Notes: generated by a model not told the origin, from the letters alone. Counted from the first letter of the stretch, positions 16,957 through 25,824 are shown. The stretch: DNA of 64,000 bases from an uncultured Phycisphaerales bacterium (GCA_903845195.1 CAIMWO010000087.1:1-64000); one strand, 5' to 3'. Program-made: numbers and translations.

Positions 16957-18045
16957 TCAATACTTTCCGTAGCGTTTCACCAGGTCGATGATGAACTGAT
17001 ACGTTTCCCAACTGACCTGCGGCGGGACCGAATGGTCGGAATGATACGCGTAGCCGCGCGTCTTTTTTCCCGCCTCCAGTTTCGCACGAATTTCTTCCTC
17101 GATGACGGCTCGATCATTCGTTGCGTACTTCATCACATTGCAGTTGCCGAACATCGCCAGTTGCTGGCCGTACTTCGGGCACAACGTGCGGATATCCATA
17201 TTGGCTTTAGCTTCCAGCGGTTGGATGCAATCGAAGCCGGCCTCGACGTAGAGGTCCATGACGCCGTTGATGTCGCCATCGGTGTGATAGATGAACTTCA
17301 TATTGTGGGCGTGGGCCCACATGGCCAGGCGTTTGTGGTCCGGCCAGATCAATTCACGATAGGTCGCCGGCGAGCACATGGTGGCGTGGTTGTACGCCAT
17401 GTCGCCGTAGGTCCAGAGTCCGTCAAAGTGCACGCCCTCGGCGACGATCGCATCCAGATTCCGCAGCATGACGTCGGTGCAGGTGACCGAGACATCGCGA
17501 ATCCACTCGGGATATTCCATCATGCCCATGAGTGTGATTTCATCGCCCATCATGGTGCGGGTCTGTTCGAAGGATTCGACGCCCGCCACGTAGGCCCACT
17601 GTCCCAGCTCGCGTGCGCGGCGAAAGGCGCGTTTGGCGGCATGTACATCCACCTGTAACCCGGTGTTCAGCAGCGCCGGCTTGTAGACCTGTTCCCATTT
17701 TTCCCGGCTGTCGCAATCGAACCCGAGATGCTCGGGCGTGCCGCTCTTGTTCTTCCAGTACCGCGCCAGCTTTCCATGTTCGTCGCGCACGACACGCGTC
17801 GAGGCGTCCTGCTGGATCGTGCGCCCCTGGCCGCGAAACGGCGACGGCCACATCCAGGTCACCTGCCCAAAGTCGCTCTCCAACAGGTCCAGCACGTCGC
17901 TCTGCTCCCCGCTGAGGCCCTCTTCCTGCCAGCGCGTGATCGTTTCCGGCCAGAAGCTCTCGTGCCGCGGGATCCGGTCCTGATCCTGGCGCGCAAACAT
18001 CCGATTGACGCGCTCCCGCCCCGTCAGACTGCCCTGCGTCGTCAT
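16957..18045 (-). CDS. UroD-family protein, zinc motif altered (HTDGD)
   Basis: A 362-residue UroD-superfamily protein. The zinc-motif position reads FIYHTDGDING, keeping the His but with Asp where Cys is expected. In methanogenic and acetogenic demethylation systems, substrate-specific MT1 components and MT2 components both come from related barrels, so this could handle a methoxylated or methylated substrate; that is inference. A well-conserved core ends with HSDHSVPPQVSWETY, a family-typical closing motif. Start ATG 18045 lacks a strong Shine-Dalgarno. It lies 53 bp downstream of the corrinoid protein gene. Confidence 0.8.
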   Translation of the reverse strand: MTTQGSLTGRERVNRMFARQDQDRIPRHESFWPETITRWQEEGLSGEQSDVLDLLESDFGQVTWMWPSPFRGQGRTIQQDASTRVVRDEHGKLARYWKNKSGTPEHLGFDCDSREKWEQVYKPALLNTGLQVDVHAAKRAFRRARELGQWAYVAGVESFEQTRTMMGDEITLMGMMEYPEWIRDVSVTCTDVMLRNLDAIVAEGVHFDGLWTYGDMAYNHATMCSPATYRELIWPDHKRLAMWAHAHNMKFIYHTDGDINGVMDLYVEAGFDCIQPLEAKANMDIRTLCPKYGQQLAMFGNCNVMKYATNDRAVIEEEIRAKLEAGKKTRGYAYHSDHSVPPQVSWETYQFIIDLVKRYGKY

Positions 18046-18098
18046 TGGTTATTCCAATCTATTTTCGTTCGAAGCACTTTCGCGCGATGCGTGCGATT

Positions 18099-18728
18099 TC
18101 AAGCCGCCAGCAGCTTACGCACCAGGTCCACCGCTCCGGCAGCATCGGGCGAGAAGCCGTCGGCGCCGATTTCCTTGGCGAAATCCTGCGTGATCGGGGC
18201 GCCGCCCACGACCACTTTCAGCGATCCCAGGCCCGCGTCCTTGATCGCCTTGACCGTGGCCTGCATCGCCGGCATCGTCGTCGTCAGCAGCGAGGACAAG
18301 CCCACCACCTGCGCCCGATGTTCCTTGACTGCGGCAATGAATTTCTCGGCGGGTACATTCGTGCCCAGGTCCACCACCTGGAAATTCGCCCCGCGCCACA
18401 TCATGGCCACCAGGTTCTTGCCGATGTCGTGCAAATCCCCCTGTACCGCACCGATCACCGCGATATATTCCGGCTTGATCCCCGCCTTCACCAGCATCGG
18501 TTCCAGCAGCGCCATCGCTTCCTTCATCGCGCGCGAGGCGATCAGCATCTCCGGCACGAAGACTTCATTCCGCTGGAATCGCCGGCCGACTTCATCCATC
18601 CCGGCCACCAGCGCATCTAGAACCTGCCGCGCCGGCACCTGTGCGTCGATCGCCGCCTGGGTCAAACGTTTGGCTTCCGCGCGATTTCCCTTGATGATGA
18701 CCTGAGTCAGTTCCTGCAACTCCGCCAT
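18099..18728 (-). CDS. corrinoid (cobalamin-binding) methyl-carrier protein
   Basis: A 209-residue protein with the two-domain plan of MtaC/MtmC/MtbC: an N-terminal four-helix cap (about 1-85) and a Rossmann B12-binding domain. The DxHxxG cofactor motif is present as Asp98-His100-Gly103 (GDLHDIGKN), followed by GLSSLL and GGAP signatures. It carries a methyl group on cobalt between a donor-side and an acceptor-side methyltransferase. It is the first gene of the minus-strand corrinoid set, with GGAG 8 bases before ATG 18728 and a good promoter candidate at 18767-18795. Family assignment is firm; the methyl donor is unknown. Confidence 0.93.
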   Translation of the reverse strand: MAELQELTQVIIKGNRAEAKRLTQAAIDAQVPARQVLDALVAGMDEVGRRFQRNEVFVPEMLIASRAMKEAMALLEPMLVKAGIKPEYIAVIGAVQGDLHDIGKNLVAMMWRGANFQVVDLGTNVPAEKFIAAVKEHRAQVVGLSSLLTTTMPAMQATVKAIKDAGLGSLKVVVGGAPITQDFAKEIGADGFSPDAAGAVDLVRKLLAA

Positions 18729-18766
18729 GGCTGGACTCCAAGCAAAATACGCAAATTGAGAATATG

Positions 18767-18795
18767 ATCTTATTATCCAGATATGCTATTGTAAA
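18767..18795 (-). promoter_or_regulatory. sigma70-like promoter of the corrinoid operon
   Basis: On the minus strand TTTACA (18790-18795) and TAAGAT (18767-18772) are separated by exactly 17 bp, ending 38 bp before the corrinoid-protein ATG. Five of six -35 bases and four of six -10 bases match the consensus. The AT-rich patch stands out in a GC-rich context. Confidence 0.5.
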
Positions 18796-18898
18796 GTCGA
18801 GGTGACGCCGATCCCTTTTCAGGGATTGCACGCTCGTGCCATTTGATCACTTGTTCCTCCGATGATTTGGCCCCGCAAGAACGTGGAGTTTTTGACCA

Positions 18899-19681
18899 AT
18901 GCCCAATCATTCTTCCGTTCCTCCTCCCATTGCCATCATTCTTTGTGCCGTCATGGAGGATGAAATTCGCATTCTCGCACAAGGGATGCCGCACATCGTG
19001 GCCATCCACCCGCTCGAACAGGGCCTGCACAATACGCCGCAATTGCTCAGTCAGCGCCTGCAGGAAGCCGTCGGCCACCTCGAATCCACGACCAACGCCC
19101 AAGCCATTACTTTGGTCTACGGCCTCTGTTCCCGCGGCACCGAAAACGTCACCACGCGCCGCGCCCAACTCATCGTCCCCCGCGCCCACGACTGCATCAC
19201 CCTGCTGCTGGGCTCCAAAGAGCGTTATGCACAGTACGTCCAGCAGAATCCCGGCACCTACTGGTATTCCCCGGGCTGGAACCGCCATCACTCGCCTCCC
19301 GGTGAGGAACGCTATCAGAAATATCTCGCCGAATATCGTAAGAAGTTTTCCGAAGAAGACGCCCAGTTCCTCATGGAAACCGAGCAGGCCTGGTTTTCCG
19401 AATATAAACTCGCAGCCTACGTCGATCTGGGCCTGACCCCTGAAACCGACGTCCAGGCAGATATAGCCTACACGCGGAAATGCGCCGACTGGCTTAAATG
19501 GTCGTTCGACCGTCAGCGTGGCGATCCGCAATTGCTCCGCGACCTTCTCACCGGCCCGTGGGATGATGAACGTTTCCTCGTGCTCAATCCCGGCGAGTTC
19601 CTGAAAATGACCGCCGATGAAAAAATCATGGCACGCGTGCCCCTCACCGTCCGCGGCAATCCGGTTGAGGCTGAACCATGA
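18899..19681 (+). CDS. DUF1638 protein, corrinoid-locus partner
   Basis: A 260-residue protein with the DUF1638 hallmarks YGLCSRG (near 74-80) and PRAHDCITLLLGS (near 94-106), and a further conserved W/Y-rich middle. DUF1638 proteins accompany corrinoid methyltransferases and the RamA/RACo-type activators; a role in methyl transfer or corrinoid handling is assumed but not proven. The conserved Cys and His could bind a metal. Divergent from the corrinoid protein across about 170 bp, and it overlaps the following activator gene by 4 bp (ATGA), so the two are translationally coupled. Confidence 0.85.
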   Translation: MPNHSSVPPPIAIILCAVMEDEIRILAQGMPHIVAIHPLEQGLHNTPQLLSQRLQEAVGHLESTTNAQAITLVYGLCSRGTENVTTRRAQLIVPRAHDCITLLLGSKERYAQYVQQNPGTYWYSPGWNRHHSPPGEERYQKYLAEYRKKFSEEDAQFLMETEQAWFSEYKLAAYVDLGLTPETDVQADIAYTRKCADWLKWSFDRQRGDPQLLRDLLTGPWDDERFLVLNPGEFLKMTADEKIMARVPLTVRGNPVEAEP

Positions 19682-21312
19682 AGAAGTTCAGCCTCCACAT
19701 CCGCACGCCGGAGGCCGAAAAGACCCTCCACGCGCCTCAGCACGGCGCCGGGTCGCTGGCCGACATCCTGCGCCGGCACGCCCTTCCACTCAATACCCGA
19801 TGCGGTCAGCGTGGGCTGTGTGAAGCGTGCATCGTCGAGCTTACCCACGGCACGGTTCATCATCTCCGCACCCATGCCGTGCTTTCGGCGGAAGGTCAGC
19901 CGCTGTCGATACGCGCCTGTGAATATGGGCCCGCGGGCGATCTTCATCTGAATCTTCCGCGGCGTTCTCTTCTGACCTATTCGCCGCAGGTTCTCGATGC
20001 GTACGCCATCCGCGTCACGCATGCCAATGACCCGCTCCTGGCCGCCCGCTGGGGCATTGCGGTGGACGTCGGCACGACGACGGTTGTGGCGATGCTGGTG
20101 GATCTTGAAACCTGCAAAGTTGCGGCCCGGGCCAGTGCGTTTAACGCGCAGATGCACCTGGGGGACGATGTCGTGACGCGGATCACGCTCTGTATGAATC
20201 AGGCGAGCGCGTTGCGAGAACTTCAGACGGCGCTGGTGGAACAGACGCTGGCGCCGCTGGTGCAGGAAATCCTCACCGCATCGGGCGCCAAGGATGCGGA
20301 CGTGGGCGGCTTCGTCATCGCCGGTAACACCACGATGCTGCACATTCTTGCCGGGGTCGATCCGACATCCCTGGGTATCGCACCTTTTACGCCGACATTT
20401 ATCGAACACCGCGTCCTTCGCCCCGGCGATCTGCTTGGCGGATGGGGCGAGCGTTTTCCAGGGGCTGCGGTCCATCTACTTCCTGGCGCTGCGGCCTACA
20501 TCGGCTCGGACATCATTGCGGGACTGATCGCCACCGGCATGGCTTACGATCCGACGACGGATTTGCTCGTGGACGTCGGCACCAACGGCGAAATTGTCCT
20601 GCGCCACGACGGCCGCCTCATCGGTTGTGCGACCGCGGCCGGGCCCGCGTTCGAGGGTGCGCGTCTTACTTCGGGCATGCGGGCGGGCGATGGCGCTATT
20701 TCTGCGATTACGCTCCATCCTGACACCGGCCGCCACGATCTCTCTTGGATCGGCCAGGACCGCGGAGTCTTTCCCGCCGGCCTCTGCGGTTCGGCGTACA
20801 TCGACTTCCTCGCCGAAGCCCGCCGCACTGGACTGCTTTCGGCCACCGGCCGCTTCCAGCGCGACGTCGGTCTGCGTGAAAGCTGGCTCGAAAATAACGG
20901 CGCGCTTCCCGGATACCGTCTGGCCTTCAGCCAGGGACGCCGGCAAATCGCGGTCCACGAGTGCGATGTCGCTTCGCTCCTCTCCGCCAAAGCCGCCATT
21001 CATGCGGGCATCCAGATGCTGCTCGATCACGTTCAGCTTCGACCCGCCGACGTTCGCCACGTCTACCTCGCCGGCGGCTTCGGCACTCACATGAACGCCC
21101 AAAACGCCCTCGGCATCGGTCTCCTCCCCGCCTTCACTGCCGATCAGATCGTCCCCGTCGGCAATTCTTCTCTCGCCGGCGCTTACCTCGCTCTCACCGA
21201 TAAATCGCTTCTGGCGGACATGCAGCGCACCGCGCGCTCGCTGGAAATTCTTGAACTCAACCTCGTCCCCGCATTCCAGGATGCCTACATCGATGCGCTC
21301 AGCCTGCCGTGA
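19678..21312 (+). CDS. corrinoid reductive activator (2Fe-2S ferredoxin + ASKHA, DUF4445)
   Basis: A 544-residue RACo-like protein. The N-terminal ferredoxin domain shows Cys42, Cys48, Cys51 and Cys81 (C-x5-C-x2-C...C), ligands of a plant-type 2Fe-2S cluster. A linker leads to an ASKHA ATPase domain beginning WGIAVDVGTTTVVAML near 125, with later DVGTNGEI and AGGFG motifs. These enzymes use ATP to re-reduce cobalt from the inactive Co(II) to the Co(I) state of the carrier protein. Its presence strongly supports a working corrinoid methyl-transfer cycle. Start ATG 19678 overlaps the DUF1638 stop. Confidence 0.9.
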   Translation: MKKFSLHIRTPEAEKTLHAPQHGAGSLADILRRHALPLNTRCGQRGLCEACIVELTHGTVHHLRTHAVLSAEGQPLSIRACEYGPAGDLHLNLPRRSLLTYSPQVLDAYAIRVTHANDPLLAARWGIAVDVGTTTVVAMLVDLETCKVAARASAFNAQMHLGDDVVTRITLCMNQASALRELQTALVEQTLAPLVQEILTASGAKDADVGGFVIAGNTTMLHILAGVDPTSLGIAPFTPTFIEHRVLRPGDLLGGWGERFPGAAVHLLPGAAAYIGSDIIAGLIATGMAYDPTTDLLVDVGTNGEIVLRHDGRLIGCATAAGPAFEGARLTSGMRAGDGAISAITLHPDTGRHDLSWIGQDRGVFPAGLCGSAYIDFLAEARRTGLLSATGRFQRDVGLRESWLENNGALPGYRLAFSQGRRQIAVHECDVASLLSAKAAIHAGIQMLLDHVQLRPADVRHVYLAGGFGTHMNAQNALGIGLLPAFTADQIVPVGNSSLAGAYLALTDKSLLADMQRTARSLEILELNLVPAFQDAYIDALSLP

Positions 21313-21323
21313 TCCCCGGCTGC

Positions 21324-21374
21324 TAGTAAAGATCTCTTGACCAGCATCAATCGTTAGTCAAGAGATCCTTACTA
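21324..21374 (+). terminator. 18-bp inverted repeat downstream of the activator gene
   Basis: Arms at 21324-21341 and 21357-21374 pair at 17 of 18 positions around a 15-nt loop. It lies right after the activator stop codon and before the decarboxylase gene. The right arm is not followed by a T-run, so it may be a factor-dependent terminator, an mRNA-protecting hairpin or a mobile repeat. Confidence 0.6.
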
Positions 21375-21390
21375 CACATCGTGGTGACAC

Positions 21391-22110
21391 ATGCCTTTAC
21401 ACCCGCAGCACAACTTGGGACACTTTCAACCTATGAAAAATGCACCGCCACAATTCTTCCTCTCCCTCTATGGCTGGACCTTCTGGGTCCCTATTGCGCT
21501 CGTCGGAACGCTCAGCATCGTTGTGCTGGCGATCCTTCCCGGCCTTGCGTGGTGGGCGCTTGTTCCCGGAGTGCTTACGTTTGCCGGGCTGGCGTTTTTC
21601 CGGGATTTCAATCGTACCATCCCCGCCGGGCCCGGCATCATGGTTGCACCGGCCGACGGAAAACTCAGCGAGATCACCCACCTCGACCACTATGCCCCCT
21701 TCAATGGGCCGGCGCTTAAGGTGGGAATTTTTTTGAGCGTGTTGGATGTCCACGTCAACCGCTCGCCGTGCGCGGGGACGGTTCTTTGGACGCGCTATGA
21801 GGAAGGATTATTTCTCGACGCCCGCCACCCCGATTGCTCCGCCAAAAATCAGAGCCACACCATCTGCCTCGGCACATCGCCGGACAAACCTGTCGCCGTC
21901 GTCAAACAAATCGTCGGCGCCATCGCCCGCCGCATCATCGCCCCCGTGGAAAAAGGCGACACCCTGGTGCGCGGAGAGCGTTTCGGCATGATCGCCTTCG
22001 GCAGCCGCACGGAACTGTATGTTCCCGCCGGCGAAAACTGGCGCGTCGCCCACCCCCTCGGCACCCACCTCAAAGGCGGCAGCGACATCCTGCTGCAAAA
22101 ATTAAGTTGA
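21391..22110 (+). CDS. psd: phosphatidylserine decarboxylase proenzyme
   Basis: A 239-residue protein of the short Psd/archaetidylserine decarboxylase type. Two TM segments (about 33-70) precede the catalytic region with APADGK at 86-91 and VHVNRSP at 120-126. The self-cleavage site is G204-S205 in GMIAFGSRTELYVP, which yields the pyruvoyl prosthetic group. It makes phosphatidylethanolamine in the inner membrane. I kept the ATG at 21391 because GGTG lies just upstream; an ATG at 21433 would remove 14 poorly conserved residues and is possible. No phosphatidylserine synthase gene is adjacent in this window. Confidence 0.88.
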   Translation: MPLHPQHNLGHFQPMKNAPPQFFLSLYGWTFWVPIALVGTLSIVVLAILPGLAWWALVPGVLTFAGLAFFRDFNRTIPAGPGIMVAPADGKLSEITHLDHYAPFNGPALKVGIFLSVLDVHVNRSPCAGTVLWTRYEEGLFLDARHPDCSAKNQSHTICLGTSPDKPVAVVKQIVGAIARRIIAPVEKGDTLVRGERFGMIAFGSRTELYVPAGENWRVAHPLGTHLKGGSDILLQKLS

Positions 22111-22124
22111 AAGAATTGGGGAGC

Positions 22125-22189
22125 GGTCAGTGGTCAACTGGCCCAGTCAAAACAAGCGTCAACTCGCCACTGACCACTGGCCACTGACC
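22125..22189. repeat. heptamer repeats forming an inverted repeat between convergent genes
   Basis: Left arm GGTCAGTGGTCA and right arm with three CCACTGR units form a hairpin (GGTCAGTGG at 22125-22133 pairs with CCACTGACC at 22181-22189). Each side is itself built of 7-bp units. It lies between the convergent psd and anti-sigma genes and could terminate both. Confidence 0.6.
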
Positions 22190-22196
22190 ATGCATC

Positions 22197-24173
22197 TCAC
22201 TTCGCCTGCTGTGACCGATTCATCTGCACATCGCTGCTATTGATCTGCTGCGAGGCCGCCGGCAAGCCCGGCGCCTCCATCAGGATCACGCATTCCACCC
22301 ACTGGTCTGCGGCTGGTGAAGCCTCCTGCGTCTTCCGCTGGACATCGCCCCCGCTCCGCTCGTCTTTTTGAACTGCAAGTTGCTGCGTGACCGTGGTTGC
22401 ATCCGCCGGCCCGTTCACTTCGCTCCGGGCTTCTTTGGCGTGCTTCTGGCTCGATCTCGCCGGCCCCGACTGTGTTGCCGCCGCGATCTTCGGCGAGCTT
22501 GAAGGACTCTCCGCCTGCACGGCCGGTGCGGGTGGTGGCGTCGTCGGCACAGGTGCTCCAGCCGTGCTGCCGGCCTCGCCGCTCGGCTTAAATGCCTTGT
22601 AGGTCAATGAATCCGCGGTCTTTGATTCCCCCGCGGCCTTGTTCGGCAGATCATCCCTCTCTTTGCCGCCGCCGCTGCCACCCTTGGCAATCGCTGCCTT
22701 CTGCCCAGACCGGGACGCCAATTGATCGGCATCGTTAAAGCCGGCGTTCCTGATCACATAGGCATTGGTGCCGCGTGTGATCGAATGCACCTGAAAATTC
22801 GCCGCCAGTTGATTGAGCTGATCCGGCCGCAGCAGCACCCGGTAAGGCGCGTGGCTGGCGGCGAACGATTGGCTCCGATCGATGGCCTGCGCGATATCCT
22901 TGGATCTGTCCGTTCTTTTTGCGTCGGCTTTCCCGTGTGTGGTCTCTGCCAGCTGCTTCTCCATCTGGGTGCCGGCTTTTTCGTTATCTGCAATCTGATC
23001 CTGCAGCTCAAAAGCACGCGCCTTCGGATCGTACACCTGGAATTCTGTCTCCGTGCGCAGGTTCGAGGCTACATTGCTCTGCACACCGGTGTTCGAGGCC
23101 ACCTGTTGTTGCCGCAGATTTCCTTGCCCGCTGTTGTTCAGCGTCTGATTATCGTAGTTCGAGTTCGAATTCAGAGTATTTCCCGTGTTATTTCCGTAGC
23201 CGCTATCTTGCGAAAGCGCCCCGCCCGCCACCGTGGTATTTCCCGAATAGCTGTTCTCTGCCGGCGCTTTGTTCAACTGAGTTCCACCTGCCATTTTGCC
23301 GGCAGTGCCCCCGACGCCCAGCGCTGCCCGCTCCCGCGCCGCATCTCCCTCCCGCGACGCCAGCAGCGCCTGTTGCGGTGAAGCCGCCGGATCTTCCGTC
23401 ATGAATTGCCGCAGCATCGTTTGCAGCCGTTGCGGATCCACGTTGTCTCGCGCCACCAGTGTCACCAGCACCGGCGCCCCTTGCGCAAATCGCCGCTGCG
23501 TCGCCTGTACGGCCTCCAGCGCCACCTGCGGCGAATCCGCCGGGCTGAACCCGTTTCGCAGCGCCACATCAAATGTCTGGCCCGCCGCCTCCTGATTCCG
23601 TGCCACTTCCTCCCCAAGCTTCGCACTGGGCGCCAGCGTCACTGTGCCGCGCGCGGCCGCGCCGTCGGCCAAATCCGTCAGCACCTGCGCCTCCTTCAAC
23701 GCCCGCGCATCGCCGACTTTGCTGATTTCAACGGGTGCTGGTGGCGTTATCGCCGGTAGTTTTTTTGATGCATCTTCACCGACGGCCACCTGCCGATGCC
23801 AGGCGTTGTCCGACTGCAGCACGGCCTGCAAGATGAAGTAGGAGAAGCACCCCAGCACCAGCGCCAGGCCTGCGGCGATCGCGCCCTTGGTCTGCCACCA
23901 CTGCCGATGCGGATGCTCCAGGTTCTCCATGCCGTTGAGCAGGCTGCCCCGTTCCACCGCCTCCATGATGCGTGCCTGTAGATCCGCCGGCGCCGCCGGC
24001 TTGGGCAACGAACGCATGGCCTGGCGGTCGGCGATCATCCCCATGACCTTCACCGACAACTTGGGATCGCCGTTGGCCAGGAATACCTCCAGCCGCGCCG
24101 CGTCTGCTGGCGGCAAAACGCCGTCGACATATTCGGCTATGCGTTGCTCAAGTTCTTCCTGGTCGTCTTTCAT
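22197..24173 (-). CDS. long membrane anti-sigma factor
   Basis: A 658-residue protein directly downstream of an ECF sigma gene (62-bp gap). The N-terminal about 90 residues (EQRIAEYVDGVLPPADAARLE, then ADRQAMRSLP) look like a cytoplasmic anti-sigma helical domain, with a single TM at about 97-119. The periplasmic part of over 500 residues is unusually long for the class, with an Asn/Gln/Ser/Gly-rich tract in the middle (around 300-365) and Ala/Pro-rich low complexity later. No zinc-finger HxxxCxxC is seen, so it is probably a zinc-free type. It likely sequesters the sigma factor until an envelope signal acts. Confidence 0.72.
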   Translation of the reverse strand: MKDDQEELEQRIAEYVDGVLPPADAARLEVFLANGDPKLSVKVMGMIADRQAMRSLPKPAAPADLQARIMEAVERGSLLNGMENLEHPHRQWWQTKGAIAAGLALVLGCFSYFILQAVLQSDNAWHRQVAVGEDASKKLPAITPPAPVEISKVGDARALKEAQVLTDLADGAAARGTVTLAPSAKLGEEVARNQEAAGQTFDVALRNGFSPADSPQVALEAVQATQRRFAQGAPVLVTLVARDNVDPQRLQTMLRQFMTEDPAASPQQALLASREGDAARERAALGVGGTAGKMAGGTQLNKAPAENSYSGNTTVAGGALSQDSGYGNNTGNTLNSNSNYDNQTLNNSGQGNLRQQQVASNTGVQSNVASNLRTETEFQVYDPKARAFELQDQIADNEKAGTQMEKQLAETTHGKADAKRTDRSKDIAQAIDRSQSFAASHAPYRVLLRPDQLNQLAANFQVHSITRGTNAYVIRNAGFNDADQLASRSGQKAAIAKGGSGGGKERDDLPNKAAGESKTADSLTYKAFKPSGEAGSTAGAPVPTTPPPAPAVQAESPSSSPKIAAATQSGPARSSQKHAKEARSEVNGPADATTVTQQLAVQKDERSGGDVQRKTQEASPAADQWVECVILMEAPGLPAASQQINSSDVQMNRSQQAK

Positions 24174-24235
24174 CTCACACTCAAATCCACTTTGCTTCTT
24201 CCAGTTTCTGGCTTCTTAACTCTTCTTTCTCGTAC

Positions 24236-24949
24236 TCACTCTGCCACGGTCAGCGCCTCGCGTAATGCGGAGCGCGCCCTGAACAATCGCGACTTGATCG
24301 TGCCCACCGGCACTTCCATGATTTCCGCGATCTGCTCGTAGTCGCAATCCTCAATATCCCGCAAAACAATCACGGCCCGGAAATCCGGATCCAGCTTCTG
24401 CAGCGCCGCCACCAGGCGTTCATGTTCCAGCCGCATCTCCGCGGCCGCGGCCGGATCGCTTTCCGTGTGCTGCGCCAACTGGCGCCGCAGCGCTGCCGCC
24501 TGCTGGTTCACGGCATGTTCCTCATGGCGGCTCGGATCGCCGTCGAGGCTCAGCGTCATGCGATAGACGCCGGCCCGCCGATGGCTGATCGCCAGATTCA
24601 CCGCGATCCGGAATAGCCAGGTGTACAACGCAGACTTGCCTTCGAATCGCGACACATTCTGCATCGCCTTGACGAACGTCTCCTGGACGAGGTCGGCGGC
24701 ATCTTCCGGATGTCCGACGATGCGGAACACCGCGGCATACAACCGGTCCTGGTAGCGCTGCACCAACTGCTCCATCGATGCCCAATTGCCGCGGCGCAAC
24801 TGCGCCAGCGCCTGCTGGTCTTCGATGGCCATGGACGTCGTCATCGGACGCGCTGCCGCGCCGGCCGTCAATTCATTGTGGACCGGCCGCCCGGCATCGC
24901 TGTCGGATCCGACCGTTGCTCCATTGCTCGTCGCCAGCGGATGTTCCAC
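24236..24949 (-). CDS. ECF RNA polymerase sigma factor
   Basis: A 237-residue sigma-70 family ECF protein. Region 2 spans about 58-126, with DAADLVQETFVKAMQNVSRF and YTWLFRIAVN. Region 4 spans about 175-235, with LPxDFR-like RAVIVLRDIEDCDYEQIAEIM and the helix VPVGTIKSRLFRARSALREAL. About 40 N-terminal residues precede region 2. The start is a GTG at 24949 with GGAAGGG 5 bases upstream; internal ATGs are alternatives. It is co-transcribed with the anti-sigma gene after it. Its regulon cannot be read here; a self-regulating promoter in 24950-25236 is likely. Confidence 0.92.
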   Translation of the reverse strand: MEHPLATSNGATVGSDSDAGRPVHNELTAGAAARPMTTSMAIEDQQALAQLRRGNWASMEQLVQRYQDRLYAAVFRIVGHPEDAADLVQETFVKAMQNVSRFEGKSALYTWLFRIAVNLAISHRRAGVYRMTLSLDGDPSRHEEHAVNQQAAALRRQLAQHTESDPAAAAEMRLEHERLVAALQKLDPDFRAVIVLRDIEDCDYEQIAEIMEVPVGTIKSRLFRARSALREALTVAE

Positions 24950-25121
24950 TGTGCCCTTCCTTCGACGCTAGAGAAGCCTGGTAGTTCCCTGAAAAACAAG
25001 AATCCCAACACCCCACCCCCTAAATAGTTGCCGACCACGCCTTTCCATTACGCTTCTCTATGATTCCTCATCATTGTGACAGTTTGCGCGCGAAAAGAAA
25101 AGTTTGGAGCACCGGCAAGTT

Positions 25122-25153
25122 GAAACGCGAAGTTCGAAACGCGAAACATGAAA
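25122..25153. repeat. short GAAACGCGAA repeat in intergenic DNA
   Basis: GAAACGCGAA occurs twice 15 bp apart, followed by a degenerate copy. The 287-bp gap 24950-25236 shows no gene; beyond the sigma factor's expected promoter I see only this repeat. Confidence 0.45.
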
Positions 25154-25236
25154 TTTGCGGCATTGGCCGCTGCCCGCGCCGCCCCCGCCCAATATGCACA
25201 TCTGGCAACTGCCAATTTACCCAGTTTCCCCTTCCC

Positions 25237-25560
25237 TCAATTTTCTCCCATCATCGCCAGATGCACGCGCTGCAAATCCGCAGCCCCGGGCAGTACCTGC
25301 ATCACCTGGGCCCGGCGCATCGAACGCTTCGCCAGCACACCTCGCGTGCCATCCGACACCACGCACTTCACCCGCTGACCTGCCGACAGCCGCACAGTCG
25401 TCGGCATCTCGACGCACATGGCCTCGGCGCCATCCATTCCCACCGCGGCACCCATCGTTCGCAGCACCCCCACGTGATACCGATTCGTCAGCAGGTCCAG
25501 CAACTTCACCAACGTCATCTCGTGTCCGTCGACTCGCATCGGCTCAAGAGCGCGTACCAT
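25237..25560 (-). CDS. small conserved-looking protein, function unknown
   Basis: A 107-residue predicted soluble protein with no TM or signal peptide. I judge it real because a strong Shine-Dalgarno (AAGGAA, 6 bases before ATG 25560) is present and codon use matches the strand. The middle, MPTTVRLSAGQRVKCVVSDGTRGVLAKRS, is strand-rich and rich in Val and Arg, loosely PilZ-like, but the diagnostic RxxxR/D-x-S-xxG pattern is not clear. It is divergent from the secreted protein at 25825 and not in an operon. Confidence 0.55.
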   Translation of the reverse strand: MVRALEPMRVDGHEMTLVKLLDLLTNRYHVGVLRTMGAAVGMDGAEAMCVEMPTTVRLSAGQRVKCVVSDGTRGVLAKRSMRRAQVMQVLPGAADLQRVHLAMMGEN

Positions 25561-25777
25561 GCGTCGTTCCTTCCATGAACGTCACTGCTTGTGGCAGACC
25601 AAACAAAAACACTCCGCCACGATTCGCTCTTCATCGACCAGCCCCCACGCCATTCCTCCACAAATTATCGGAGCCCGCACCTACGTCTTATAACCCCGCC
25701 GTTTCCGCCCGGGAAACCGCGCATCCGTACCCCTCGCGCCCGCAGTACTCGCGACTACTGGGAATCTGTAACTTTGC

Positions 25778-25783
25778 TATACT
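25778..25783 (+). promoter_or_regulatory. extended -10 promoter (TGCTATACT)
   Basis: TATACT preceded by TGC forms an extended -10 motif 41 bp before ATG 25825. The same 9-mer TGCTATACT lies upstream of the ECF T gene (TATACT at 35468-35473), suggesting a common housekeeping promoter form. The -35 region is weak, as extended -10 promoters allow. The rest of 25561-25777 shows nothing else. Confidence 0.5.
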
Positions 25784-25824
25784 TTCGCGGGATTTCCCAC
25801 TCGTTGCACCTGTTGGAGGTCACA

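Noticed and set aside
18729-18898. cobalamin or SAM riboswitch upstream of the corrinoid genes
   Set aside because: No B12-box or SAM-core motifs; only a small ATCCCT/AGGGAT hairpin near 18810 and a normal promoter.
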